This document shows positions 38,112 to 46,740 of a stretch of DNA of 64,000 bases, in pieces (the stretch's first letter is position 1; each line of letters begins with the position of its first letter). This DNA comes from an uncultured Holophaga sp. (GTDB lineage Bacteria > Acidobacteriota > Holophagae > Holophagales > Holophagaceae): contig NZ_OY781925.1 in the NCBI RefSeq assembly GCF_963677305.1, positions 1,837,501 to 1,901,500 of the forward strand, written 5' to 3'. A program made the position numbers and the translations under genes. Under the pieces are notes generated by a model that was not told the DNA's origin, made no database searches, and was given only the letters and a program-made list of their open reading frames with translations.

Positions 38112-38120
38112 TGGTATGAT
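38112..38120 (+). promoter_or_regulatory. Extended -10 promoter element for the FDH operon
   Basis: TGGTATGAT fits an extended -10 box (TG-N-TATGAT). No good -35 is present, consistent with activation by a protein bound at the palindrome just upstream. The remaining leader to 38256 shows no gene and ends in AAGGAGG. Confidence 0.4.
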
Positions 38121-38256
38121 GAATCGCATTGCGGCTTATCAGATCCCGGTGCGCCACTCTGGAAGCCGCCTCCGGGCAGCCTCCTTTGGGCGTTCTTCGA
38201 CGGGCGCCAGGGGTCATTTCGGGTGTTGTGTTGATGATTCTGCAAGGAGGTGCGTT

Positions 38257-38784
38257 ATGACTGGAATCGACAAGGGGCATGCCGGCGAGCCGCATGTCCA
38301 TCGGGGGGAGGGCTGTGAGTGCCTCGCGTCTGAACTGGCGAAGGCAGAGGTGATCCTGGCCGACATGGCCCCGGTGCAGGAAGGGGACCTGATCCCCCTG
38401 TTGCAGCGGCTGCAGGATGCCTATGGCTACCTCCCGAAGGAGATCCTGGCGGAGGTGAGCGAGCGTACCTGCATCCCCCTCAGCCGGATGTACGGGGTCA
38501 TCACCTTCTATACCCAGTTCTCCACCACGCCCCGCGGGCGCCACACCATCCGCTGCTGCACCGGCACCGCCTGCCACGTGCGCGGCGCGAAGGGGGTGGC
38601 CGAAGCCATGCTCCATGAGATCGATGTGGAGGTGGGCGGGACCACCACCGATGGCCGCTTCACCTTCGAGAATGTGGCCTGCCTGGGCACCTGCTTCCTG
38701 GCGCCCGTGGTCATGGTGGATGACGAGTACTACGGCCAGTTGACCCCAGCCAAGGCCCGGGCCCTGGTCAAGAACTACGCCTGA
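38257..38784 (+). CDS. NuoE-like 2Fe-2S subunit of NAD-dependent formate dehydrogenase
   Basis: A 175-aa thioredoxin-like ferredoxin. The four cluster ligands are CTGTAC...CLGTC, in the usual NuoE/HydC pattern, after the helical LLQRLQDAYGYLPKEILAEVSERTCIPLSRMYGVITFYTQF. It has an extra N-terminal segment (about 30 aa) rich in His, Cys and Glu (EPHVHRGEGCEC) that could bind metal. It begins the operon NuoE-like / NuoF-like / FdhA, feeding electrons between NAD(H) and the formate site. ATG 38257 has AAGGAGG upstream. It is a paralog of HydC at 62087. Confidence 0.93.
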   Translation: MTGIDKGHAGEPHVHRGEGCECLASELAKAEVILADMAPVQEGDLIPLLQRLQDAYGYLPKEILAEVSERTCIPLSRMYGVITFYTQFSTTPRGRHTIRCCTGTACHVRGAKGVAEAMLHEIDVEVGGTTTDGRFTFENVACLGTCFLAPVVMVDDEYYGQLTPAKARALVKNYA

Positions 38785-38794
38785 GGAGATGTCC

Positions 38795-40645
38795 ATGTCC
38801 GAATCACGCATCAAGGATGCCCAGGAGCTCTGCAGCGTCCAGGAGCAGGCCCTGGCCGACAGCGGCCGCTACCGTGCCCGGGTCATGGTCTGCAGCACCG
38901 GCTGCCGGGCCCTGGGTTCCGACCTCATCAGCAAGGCCTTCCAGGAGAAGCTGGCGGCCTCCGGCCTCGACAGCGAGGTGGCGGTCCTGGAGACGGGCTG
39001 TCACGGCCAGTGTTCCCGCGCTCCCCTCATCCTCATCGACCCCTACGACTTCCTCTACGGTCCAGTGAAGCCCGAGGATGTCGAGGAGATCATCCAGACC
39101 ACCCTCATCGAGGGCAAGCCCGTGGAGCGGCTCTGTGAGGAGAAAGACGGGAAGGTCCATGCCACCCGCGGCGAGATCCCCTTCTTCCACGGGCAGGTCC
39201 GCGAAGTCATGAAGGACTGCGGCCGGATCGATCCCAAGCGTCTGGACCAGGCCCTGGCGGCCGGAAGCTACCAGGCCGCGGCCAAGGCCCTCACGACCAT
39301 GAGCCCTGATCAGGTCATCGCCGAGGTCCTGGGTGCCGGACTCAAGGGGCGCGGCGGTGGTGGCTTCCCCGCCGGGATGAAGTGGCAGTTCTGCCGCAAC
39401 GCCGCAGGGACCGAGAAATACCTGATCTGCAACTCCGATGAGGGCGACCCCGGAGCCTTCATGGACCGCGCCCTCCTGGAGGGCGTGCCCCACCAGGTCA
39501 TCGAGGGCATGATCATCGCGGCGTACGCCATCGGGGCCAGCAAGGGCTTCGTCTACGTCCGGGCCGAGTACCCCATCGCCGTGGAGCACCTGGACATCGC
39601 CCTCAAGGCCGCCCGGGAGCGCGGGCTCCTGGGTTCCGACATCCTGGGTTCGGGCTTCGACTTCGACATCGAGCTCCGCATGGGGGCCGGTGCCTTCGTC
39701 TGCGGCGAGGAGACGGCCCTCATCGCCTCCCTGGAGGGCCAGCGCGGCACCCCCCGTCCCCGTCCCCCCTTCCCGGCGCAGAGCGGCTACAATCGCAAGC
39801 CGACCATCATCAACAACGTGGAGACCCTGGCCAACGTCCCCCGCATCATCGCCCAGGGCAAGGAGGTCTTCGCCTCCGTGGGCACCGAGGGCGGCAAGGG
39901 AACCAAGATCTTCGCCCTGGCGGGCAAGGTCCGGAATACGGGCCTGGTGGAAGTGCCCATGGGCATGACCCTGCGGGAGATCGTCTTCAACGTGGGGGGC
40001 GGCGTGGTGGATGACCGGCCCTTCAAGGCGGCCCAGATGGGCGGGCCCTCCGGGGGCTGCGTTCCCGCTGAGCACCTGGACCTGGCCATCGACTACGACA
40101 CCGTCAAGTCCGTGGGCGCCATTGTCGGCTCCGGAGGCCTCATCGTCATGGACGACAGCACCTGCATGGTGGACATGGCCCGCTTCTTCATGGAGTTCGT
40201 CCAGGAGGAGTCCTGCGGCAAGTGTCCCCCCTGCCGGGTGGGCACCCGCCACCTCAAGGACATGCTGGAGCGCATCTGCAACGGCCACGGCAAGGAGAGC
40301 GATCTGGAGGAGATGGAGCAGCTGGGCCGGGAGATCATTGCCGGCTCCCAGTGCGGTCTCGGCCAGACGGCACCCAACCCCGTCCTCTCGACCATCCGCC
40401 ACTTCCGCGCCGAGTACGAGGCCCATATCCGCGACAAGCGCTGTCCGGCGAAGGTCTGCCAGGGGCTCTACCAGCTGGTGATCGACGCAGACAAGTGCAT
40501 CGGATGCGGCATCTGCGCCAAGAACTGCCCCACCGCGGCCATCTCCGGTGAGAAACGCAAGCCTCATGTGATTAACCAGGAAGCCTGCGTCAAGTGCGGT
40601 GTCTGCAACGAGAAGTGCCCCTATGCGGCCATCTCCAAGGTCTGA
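38795..40645 (+). CDS. NuoF-like NADH/FMN subunit of formate dehydrogenase
   Basis: A 616-aa diaphorase subunit like HydB. In order: an N-terminal thioredoxin-like 2Fe-2S domain (CSTGC...CHGQC), the FMN/NADH domain (GRGGGGFPAGMKWQFC, CNSDEGDPGAFMDR, GAGAFVCGEETALIASLEGQRG), a SLBB region, the 4Fe-4S motif ESCGKCPPCRVGT, and two C-terminal 4Fe-4S clusters (CIGCGICAKNCPTAAI, CVKCGVCNEKCPYAAI). This multi-cluster form is typical of soluble, potentially electron-bifurcating complexes rather than complex I. ATG 38795 has GAGGAG six bases upstream; ATG 38789 is an alternative. It follows the NuoE-like gene by 10 nt. Confidence 0.93.
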   Translation: MSESRIKDAQELCSVQEQALADSGRYRARVMVCSTGCRALGSDLISKAFQEKLAASGLDSEVAVLETGCHGQCSRAPLILIDPYDFLYGPVKPEDVEEIIQTTLIEGKPVERLCEEKDGKVHATRGEIPFFHGQVREVMKDCGRIDPKRLDQALAAGSYQAAAKALTTMSPDQVIAEVLGAGLKGRGGGGFPAGMKWQFCRNAAGTEKYLICNSDEGDPGAFMDRALLEGVPHQVIEGMIIAAYAIGASKGFVYVRAEYPIAVEHLDIALKAARERGLLGSDILGSGFDFDIELRMGAGAFVCGEETALIASLEGQRGTPRPRPPFPAQSGYNRKPTIINNVETLANVPRIIAQGKEVFASVGTEGGKGTKIFALAGKVRNTGLVEVPMGMTLREIVFNVGGGVVDDRPFKAAQMGGPSGGCVPAEHLDLAIDYDTVKSVGAIVGSGGLIVMDDSTCMVDMARFFMEFVQEESCGKCPPCRVGTRHLKDMLERICNGHGKESDLEEMEQLGREIIAGSQCGLGQTAPNPVLSTIRHFRAEYEAHIRDKRCPAKVCQGLYQLVIDADKCIGCGICAKNCPTAAISGEKRKPHVINQEACVKCGVCNEKCPYAAISKV

Positions 40646-40658
40646 ATCGGAGCCTGAT

Positions 40659-43379
40659 ATGACTGGAATCATGGAACAGGGGAAGCTCGTCACGGTCAAT
40701 GTCGATGGCCGGGACCTCCAGATGACCGAGGGGGTCACCCTCCTCGACGCCTGTCTGGCCGCCGGCTTCGAGATCCCTCACATCTGTCACGACCCGCGAT
40801 TGGTCCCCACGGGAGCCTGCCGCCTCTGCCTGGTGGAGATCGAGGGGGAGCGGGGACTCCAGACCTCCTGCACCCGCAAGGTCGCCGCCGGCATGAAGGT
40901 CCGCACCCAGAGCGACGCGCTCCGCGCCTCCCGCAAGAACACCCTGGAACTGCTCCTCAGCGAACACTGCGTGGACTGCCTGACCTGCGACAAGGATGGC
41001 GACTGCCTCCTGCAGGACTACAGCTACCAGTACCAGGCGGATCGGAGCCGCTTCCCCAACATCGCCCCCAAGGCCGGGGAGCCCAACTACACCAGCGAGA
41101 GCGCCGCCCTCGACTATGATCCCTCCAAGTGCGTCCGCTGTCAGAAGTGCGTGCGCTACTGCCAGGAGGTCCAGATGGCCGAGGCCATCACGATGACCAA
41201 CCGGGGCGGCAGCATCGAGGTGAGCACTGGGCTCGGCATCTCCCTGAACGAGAGCTCCTGCGAGATATGCGGCGGCTGTGTCAACATCTGCCCTACTGCC
41301 GCCCTCTATGACAAGCAGGCCAAGGGGAAGGGCCGTTCCAAGGACCTCAAGAAGGTGCGCACCACCTGCACCTACTGTGGCGTGGGGTGCCAGCTGGACT
41401 TCAATGTCGACACCCGCACCAACCGTATCGTGCGGGTCACCAGCGAGGTGGGCTGCATCCCCAACAACGGCAGCCTCTGCGTCAAGGGCAAGTACGCCTT
41501 CGACTTCGTCAGCTCCCCCGAGCGGCTCACCACGCCCCTCATCAAGGAGAACGGTACCTTCCGGGAGGCCTCCTGGGAAGAAGCGCTGGCCCTGGTGGGC
41601 AGACGCATGACCGAGATCCGGGACCAGTACGGCCCGGACGCCATCGCTTTCCTGAGCTCCAGCCGCTGCACCAACGAGGACAACTACCTCATGCAGAAGC
41701 TGGCCCGGGTGGCCGGCCGCACCAACAACATCGACCAGTGCGCCACCACCTGTCACGGCCCCTCTGTGGCGGGCCTGGGCGAGGCTCTGGGCTCCGGGGC
41801 CATGACCAATGCCATCGATGAGATCGAGGATGTCCAGACCCTCTTCCTCATCGGTGCCAACCCCACCGAGGCCCACCCGATCATCGGCCTGGCCATGAAG
41901 AAGGCCCTGCGCAAGGGCGCCAAGCTCATCGTGGCCGATCCCCGGGACACCTGGATGGCCAAGCGGGCGGACATTCACATCAAGCACAAGCCCGGCACCG
42001 ACAACATGCTGATCAACGCGATGATGGCCCATATCGTCGAGAAGAACCTGCATGATCCCAAGTTCATCGAGGAGCGCTGCGAGAACTACCCGGCCTTCCT
42101 GGAGAACCTGAAGGGCTACACCCTCGAGAAGGCCGCCGAGGAGTGCGGTGTCGAGGCCCATCTCATCCGCGAAGCCGCGGAGATGTACGCGCAGGGCGAC
42201 CCCTCCTCGATCTTCTACACCCTGGGCATCACCGAGCACACCTGCGGCACCAACAACGTGAAGAACCTGGCCAACCTGGCCATGCTCACGGGCCACATTG
42301 GCAAGCGCTCCTCGGGCATCAACCCCATGCGCGGCCAGAACAACGTGCAGGGGGCCTGCGACATGGGCGCCATGCCCATGAACATGCCCGCCTACCAGAA
42401 GGTGGCGGATCCCGCGGTCCGCGCCAAGTTCGAGCAGGCCTGGGGTGTCCCCATGCCCACGAACGAGGGGGGGCGGGTCACGGACTTCATGGAGAAGGCG
42501 GGTGAGGGCCACCTCAAGGCCTTCTACTGCTTCGGTGAGGACCCGATCCGCAGCGAGCCCAACTCCACCAAGCTGGCCGAGGACATCGCCAAAATCGACT
42601 TCGTGGTCTCCCAGGAGATCTTCCTGACGGAGACGGCCAAGCTGGCGGATGTGGTCCTCCCGGCCACCTGCTTTGCGGAGAAGGACGGCACCTTCGCCAA
42701 TACCGAGCGGCGCATCCAGCGCATCCGCAAGGCGGTGGAGGCTCCCGGCCAGGCCCGTCCCGATTGGCAGATCATCTGCGATGTGGCCACGGCCATGGGC
42801 TATCCCATGAGCTACAGCCACCCCTCCGAAATCTATGACGAGATGGCCTCCCTGTCCCCGGCCTACGCGGGCATCGACTTCGAGCGCATCGACAAGGTCG
42901 GTCTCCAGTGGCCCTGCCCCTCGAAGGACCACCCCGGCACGCCCTTCCTGCACAAGGAGCGCTTCACCCGCGGGCTGGGGCTCTTCCATGCCATTCCCCA
43001 CACCCCCCCCGCCGAGGTGCCCGATCCCGAGTTCCCCATGATCCTGTCCACGGGCCGCACGCTGTTCAACTACAACATCGGCAACATGACCCGGAAGACG
43101 GCGGCCATCGAGAACAAGCACCCCGAGAACTTCATCGAGGTGCACAAGGACGATGCCGCTGCCCTGGGGATCAAGAATGGCGACATGGTGAAGGTGGAGA
43201 CCCGCCGGGGATCCCTGGTGGTGAAGGCCCACGTGGCCCGCAAGGTCCGCCCGGGTGCCCTCTGGATGGCCTTCCACCACGAGGAGTCCAACACCAACCT
43301 CCTCACCAACGACGCCTTCGACACCACCACCCGCACGGGGGAGTACAAGGCCTGCGCCGCCAGGATCTCCAAACCCTGA
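40659..43379 (+). CDS. fdhA: Formate dehydrogenase catalytic subunit, NuoG-like N-terminus, Cys form
   Basis: A 906-aa molybdenum/tungsten bis-MGD enzyme. The N-terminal 220 residues are NuoG-like: a plant-type 2Fe-2S domain (HICHDPRLVPTGACRLC), a CVDCLTC...C motif and two 4Fe-4S sets (CVRCQKCVRYC, CEICGGCVNIC). The catalytic part has the 4Fe-4S motif CTYCGVGC at 237-244 and the active-site CATTCHGPSVAG. Here Cys365 (codon TGT at 41751-41753) stands where selenoenzymes have Sec, so no selenium is needed. The C-terminal cofactor domain is complete. With the NuoE/F-like subunits it should be an NAD-dependent, possibly ferredoxin-linked CO2 reductase/formate dehydrogenase. ATG 40671 is an alternative start. 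Confidence 0.95.
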   Translation: MTGIMEQGKLVTVNVDGRDLQMTEGVTLLDACLAAGFEIPHICHDPRLVPTGACRLCLVEIEGERGLQTSCTRKVAAGMKVRTQSDALRASRKNTLELLLSEHCVDCLTCDKDGDCLLQDYSYQYQADRSRFPNIAPKAGEPNYTSESAALDYDPSKCVRCQKCVRYCQEVQMAEAITMTNRGGSIEVSTGLGISLNESSCEICGGCVNICPTAALYDKQAKGKGRSKDLKKVRTTCTYCGVGCQLDFNVDTRTNRIVRVTSEVGCIPNNGSLCVKGKYAFDFVSSPERLTTPLIKENGTFREASWEEALALVGRRMTEIRDQYGPDAIAFLSSSRCTNEDNYLMQKLARVAGRTNNIDQCATTCHGPSVAGLGEALGSGAMTNAIDEIEDVQTLFLIGANPTEAHPIIGLAMKKALRKGAKLIVADPRDTWMAKRADIHIKHKPGTDNMLINAMMAHIVEKNLHDPKFIEERCENYPAFLENLKGYTLEKAAEECGVEAHLIREAAEMYAQGDPSSIFYTLGITEHTCGTNNVKNLANLAMLTGHIGKRSSGINPMRGQNNVQGACDMGAMPMNMPAYQKVADPAVRAKFEQAWGVPMPTNEGGRVTDFMEKAGEGHLKAFYCFGEDPIRSEPNSTKLAEDIAKIDFVVSQEIFLTETAKLADVVLPATCFAEKDGTFANTERRIQRIRKAVEAPGQARPDWQIICDVATAMGYPMSYSHPSEIYDEMASLSPAYAGIDFERIDKVGLQWPCPSKDHPGTPFLHKERFTRGLGLFHAIPHTPPAEVPDPEFPMILSTGRTLFNYNIGNMTRKTAAIENKHPENFIEVHKDDAAALGIKNGDMVKVETRRGSLVVKAHVARKVRPGALWMAFHHEESNTNLLTNDAFDTTTRTGEYKACAARISKP

Positions 43380-43393
43380 TCGGACGTGAACCC

Positions 43394-43430
43394 AAGCGCC
43401 AGTGGTGATTCCCGTCACCGCTGGCGCTTT
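43394..43430 (+). terminator. Strong hairpin after fdhA
   Basis: AAGCGCCAG(T/C)GGTGA pairs with TCACCGCTGGCGCTT across a six-base loop, followed by a short T stretch. It probably ends or attenuates the FDH operon before fdhD, which is still co-directional. Confidence 0.75.
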
Positions 43431-43504
43431 CCTCATCTGAAGCGCCGTTCCGTCCGTTGCGAGAATAGGCCAGGATGGTCTGGAAGGCACCCTGAAAGGT
43501 CCCC

Positions 43505-44299
43505 ATGGACGACAAGACTCCGACCCGCTTCCCCGTGACCGTCCTCCGGTTGGGGTCACGTCACCTGGAGAGCTCCCACCGCTCCCTGGTCCAGGAGGCG
43601 CCCCTCATCATTTCGGTGAACTGGGTGCAGGAGTACTCGATCATGCGCACCCCGGGGCACGACGAGGAGCTGACGGCGGGTTTCCTCTTCACCGAGGGGA
43701 TCATCCAGGCCATGGAGGAAGTCACCCTCATGCGCAAGTGCAAGGGGGAGAAGGGGGGCATGGATGTCAGCACCTTGGATACCGGACGTCCGGCCGTCAA
43801 GCGGAGCACCACCGTCAGCTCCTCCTGCGGGCTCTGTGGTCGGGTGGAGCTGGATGCCCTCATCGAGGGGCTCCAGCCGGTCACAGAGGCCTTCCCCTTT
43901 CCGGCGGAGCGGCTCCACGGGCTGCCGGACCGGGTGCGGGAGGCCCAGGCCCTCTTCCACACCACCGGGGCGAGCCACGCTGTAGCTCTCTTCAACGGGG
44001 CAGGGGAGGTGGTGGTGCTCCGCGAGGATGTGGGGCGCCACAATGCCTTCGACAAGGTGATCGGTGAGCGGCTCCTGGGCGGGCACCCCCTCTCGGGCCA
44101 TGGGGCCTTCCTCTCGGGCAGGGCCAGTCTGGAGATGCTCATCAAGGCCGCCCGGGCGGGCTTCCCCCTGGTGGCTTCCGTCAGCGCCCCCACCGACCTG
44201 GCGGTCCAGGCGGCCGAGCGGCTCAACATCACCCTCTGCGGCTTCGTCCGGGGCCGCGAGATCACCATCTACACCCACCCTGAGCGCATCGGCGTCTGA
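43505..44299 (+). CDS. fdhD: Formate dehydrogenase accessory sulfurtransferase FdhD
   Basis: A 264-aa protein that transfers sulfur from IscS to the Mo/W-bis-MGD cofactor of formate dehydrogenase. The redox-active motif is SSSCGLCG (Cys-x-x-Cys loop) at about residue 111-118. Other family features are NEYSIMRTPGHDEELTAGFLFTEGII-like text near residue 45, and ALFNGAGEVVVLREDVGRHNAFDKVIG. It lies 125 bp after fdhA, fitting its role in maturing that enzyme. Confidence 0.95.
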   Translation: MDDKTPTRFPVTVLRLGSRHLESSHRSLVQEAPLIISVNWVQEYSIMRTPGHDEELTAGFLFTEGIIQAMEEVTLMRKCKGEKGGMDVSTLDTGRPAVKRSTTVSSSCGLCGRVELDALIEGLQPVTEAFPFPAERLHGLPDRVREAQALFHTTGASHAVALFNGAGEVVVLREDVGRHNAFDKVIGERLLGGHPLSGHGAFLSGRASLEMLIKAARAGFPLVASVSAPTDLAVQAAERLNITLCGFVRGREITIYTHPERIGV

Positions 44300-44315
44300 A
44301 GCAGCGCAGAGGGGT

Positions 44316-45584
44316 ATGAACGGCTACAATCGGAGCATGCACCAACGGACTTGGCTCTCCCTCATCTCGCTGCCCCTGGTCGCAGGGTTCAGCTATCCGG
44401 TGGTTTTTCACAAGGAAGCCCCGGCCGTCCGGGTGGGATCGGCTCAGGCCTCCAAGGATCCCTTGGCAGGCTTGGCTGACATCCAGGATGTCCTCTCCCT
44501 GGTCAAGGACAACTATGTGGATGTCCCTGACATGGAGAAGGTGATCCAGGGCGGGATCCAGGCCGTGCTGGAGCGGGCCCACCCTCTGAATGCCTACCTC
44601 TCCCCAGATGATCTGCGCCTGCCTGATCCGGGACCTGGAGAACTGGGTCTGCGGGTGGTCAAGCGCCAGATCTACGCCCAGATCATGGCCATCGTCCCCG
44701 GGAGCCCGGCGGACCGGGCCGGCATCCAACTGGGGGATGTGATCCGCAAGCTTGATGGCGACTCCATCGGGCCCATGAGCGCCTGGACCCTGGAGCGGCG
44801 CCTTCGGGGTGCTGTCGGCTCCCAGGTGAGTCTGGTGATCCACCAGGCCTCTTCGGGTGAACTCAAGACCCTGCAGCTGAGCCGCGCCCTCCCGGTGCAT
44901 CCGCCCATTGGGGTGCGGAAGGAGGTTGGGGCGAACGTGATCACCCTTTCCGATCTCTCCCTGGGGCGGGCTGAGGAGCTCAAGTCCCTCCTGCCCACCC
45001 TGGACCCCAAGCTTCCCTTTGTGCTGGATCTGCGCCGCTGCGCCGGGGGGGAACTCCAGGAAGCGGCCCTGGTGGCCGGGCTCTTCCTGGCGGACGGCCC
45101 CTTCGCCACTGTCCAGACCGTGGGCCAGTCCGACCGGATGCTGAGGATCGCTGGGGTGCCCACTCCCCCCTTCCCCAAGATGGCCCTGCTCCAGGGTGGC
45201 GGCACCGTGGGGGCGGGAGAGGCTCTGGCCGCGGCCTTCCGCAAACAGGGGATCCCGACCTTCGGCGACCGCAGCGCTGCCTTGGGGGTCGAACGCTCCC
45301 GCTTCACCCTCCGCACCGGTGCCGCCGAGGTGGTGAACATCCGCTGGGTCGGGGCCGGCGGCGAGAAGCTGGGCTTCGGGGGGGAGAAACTGGACCCGCC
45401 CGCTGGGGCCGTTCCCCAATACCCCCTGAAGAACCTCAAGCCTGATGAAGACCCGCTGCCCCAGGTCCTGGAGATCCTCAACCCTTCTGCCAAGCCTGTG
45501 GCCAAGCCCGCCAAGCAGGCCCGGCTCGAGTTGCCGACCTTCTGGTTCCGGGCCCGGGTGGTCGGTGCCGGGGAGTGCGTGTAG
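44316..45584 (+). CDS. S41/CtpA-like protein with PDZ domain, predicted catalytically dead
   Basis: About 422 aa with an N-terminal hydrophobic signal or anchor (LSLISLPLVAGFSYPVV), a PDZ domain (about 105-190: IYAQIMAIVPGSPADRAGIQLGDVIRKLDGDSI) and an S41 tail-protease domain. In active CTPs the nucleophile lies in a T-A-S-A-S-E motif and a Lys follows in K-T-F-G-K-G. Here the motif reads T297-V-G-A-G-E, with Gly299 (GGG codon at 45210-45212) replacing Ser, and the Lys region reads G-D-R-S-A-A-L-G. It is therefore probably a pseudoprotease. It is 3 nt upstream of a YibQ-type gene, a known envC-ctpA-yibQ style neighbourhood. The start could also be ATG 44337. Confidence 0.8.
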   Translation: MNGYNRSMHQRTWLSLISLPLVAGFSYPVVFHKEAPAVRVGSAQASKDPLAGLADIQDVLSLVKDNYVDVPDMEKVIQGGIQAVLERAHPLNAYLSPDDLRLPDPGPGELGLRVVKRQIYAQIMAIVPGSPADRAGIQLGDVIRKLDGDSIGPMSAWTLERRLRGAVGSQVSLVIHQASSGELKTLQLSRALPVHPPIGVRKEVGANVITLSDLSLGRAEELKSLLPTLDPKLPFVLDLRRCAGGELQEAALVAGLFLADGPFATVQTVGQSDRMLRIAGVPTPPFPKMALLQGGGTVGAGEALAAAFRKQGIPTFGDRSAALGVERSRFTLRTGAAEVVNIRWVGAGGEKLGFGGEKLDPPAGAVPQYPLKNLKPDEDPLPQVLEILNPSAKPVAKPAKQARLELPTFWFRARVVGAGECV

Positions 45585-45587
45585 CCC

Positions 45588-46580
45588 ATGGTCCGCAAGA
45601 AGAAGGGAAGCACTTCCACCGGCAAGCTGATGGCGCTGGCCGTCACCATGCTTCTGGTGGGTCTGGGCCTGGGTCTGGCCCTCAGCAGTCACGGCTGTGA
45701 CCGCAAGCCCCGACCCGGTTCCAAGGAGCTGGAACCCGGCCCGCTGAAGCCTGATCACAAGCGGAAGCACCCGGCGGAGGTGGAGCCCCCGGAGCGGAAG
45801 CTCCCAGGGGAGGCTGAGACCCGTCCAGAGCCTGAACCGAAGCGTGGACCCGAGACCGGACCCAAGACGCCGCCCATCCGGGAGCCGGAGTCGACGCCAC
45901 CTCCCAGGGCACTCCCTCGCTTCGCCCTCATCATCGATGACCTGGGCTACGCCAAGCCAGAGCTGGTGACCCGGCTCTGCTCCGAGCCCATTCCCTTCGC
46001 TGTGGCGGTCCTCCCCTTCCAGGAGTTCACCCACCAGAGTGCCGAGATCGCTCATGCCAAAGGCAAGGAAGTCATGCTGCACCTGCCCATGGAACCCCTG
46101 GGCTATCCCGGGCCCAGTCGGAATCCCGGTCCAGGCGCCGTCTTCCACACCCAGTCCGAAGCCGAGGTGAAGGACACCGTCCGCAAGGCCCTGGCGGCCA
46201 TTCCATTCCGGAAGGGTGTCAACAACCACATGGGCAGTCGCATCACCCCCGACCGGGAGCGCATGGGCTGGGTCATGGCCGAGGTGAAGCAGGCCGGCTG
46301 CTTCTTCGTGGACAGCCGCACCGAAAAGAACACCGTGGCCCTGGATGTGGCCCAGAAACTGGGGGTCCCCGCCGTCCAACGCAAGGTCTTCCTGGACGAC
46401 GACAAGTCCTTCAGTGAGATGAAGAAACAGTGGGATCGCGCCCTCGCCCTGGCCCGCAAGGACGGTCATGTCGTCATCATCGGCCACATCTATCCCGAGA
46501 CCGTGGCCGCCCTGGAGAAGCTGGTGCCCGCCAGCCGGGAGCAGGTGAAGTTCGTGAATGTGTCGGAGCTGACGCAGTAG
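45588..46580 (+). CDS. Divergent polysaccharide deacetylase (YibQ/DUF610 family)
   Basis: A 330-aa protein: one N-terminal membrane anchor (MALAVTMLLVGLGLGLALSS), a Pro/Glu/Lys-rich periplasmic linker (about 40-108), then a NodB-like barrel (FALIIDDLGYAKPELVTRL, VMLHLPMEPLGYP, GVNNHMGSRITPDRERM, FFVDSRTEKNTVALDVAQKLGVP, GHVVIIGHIYPETVAALEKL). The Asp-Asp and His residues resemble the divergent YibQ group, thought to act in the cell envelope with EnvC-type and CTP-type partners. It follows the S41 gene by 3 nt. Confidence 0.9.
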   Translation: MVRKKKGSTSTGKLMALAVTMLLVGLGLGLALSSHGCDRKPRPGSKELEPGPLKPDHKRKHPAEVEPPERKLPGEAETRPEPEPKRGPETGPKTPPIREPESTPPPRALPRFALIIDDLGYAKPELVTRLCSEPIPFAVAVLPFQEFTHQSAEIAHAKGKEVMLHLPMEPLGYPGPSRNPGPGAVFHTQSEAEVKDTVRKALAAIPFRKGVNNHMGSRITPDRERMGWVMAEVKQAGCFFVDSRTEKNTVALDVAQKLGVPAVQRKVFLDDDKSFSEMKKQWDRALALARKDGHVVIIGHIYPETVAALEKLVPASREQVKFVNVSELTQ

Positions 46581-46740
46581 GTGGGAGGGAAGGGCGCTGG
46601 GCAGAGACCGCCCGCCCCTCATGGGCCGAAGCGCATGCCGAGCAGCTTCGTCCAATGCATCTGGTTGGACGGAATTGCACTTCATTCTAGTGGTTACCGA
46701 TAGTGGTGTTTGTTGGTAAATAAAATATAAAATAGTTGCG

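Noticed and set aside
41751..41753. Selenocysteine at the formate dehydrogenase active site
   Set aside because: The codon is TGT (Cys), not TGA, so no selenium insertion is needed.
38257..43379. Hydrogen-dependent CO2 reductase (FDH-hydrogenase complex)
   Set aside because: FdhA and HydA lie in separate operons with their own NuoE/F-like subunits. HDCR has neither NADH subunits nor this layout.
40590..43559. 989-codon open frame opposite fdhA, and similar long frames opposite the NCS2 permeases, fhs, hydB and hydA
   Set aside because: These reflect third-position GC bias. The sense strand genes carry strong family motifs and ribosome-binding sites.
46649..46671. CGTCCAA...TTGGACG inverted repeat as an attachment site or IS end
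   Set aside because: It is short, has no partner copy nearby and no integrase. It is more likely incidental or a weak terminator stem.
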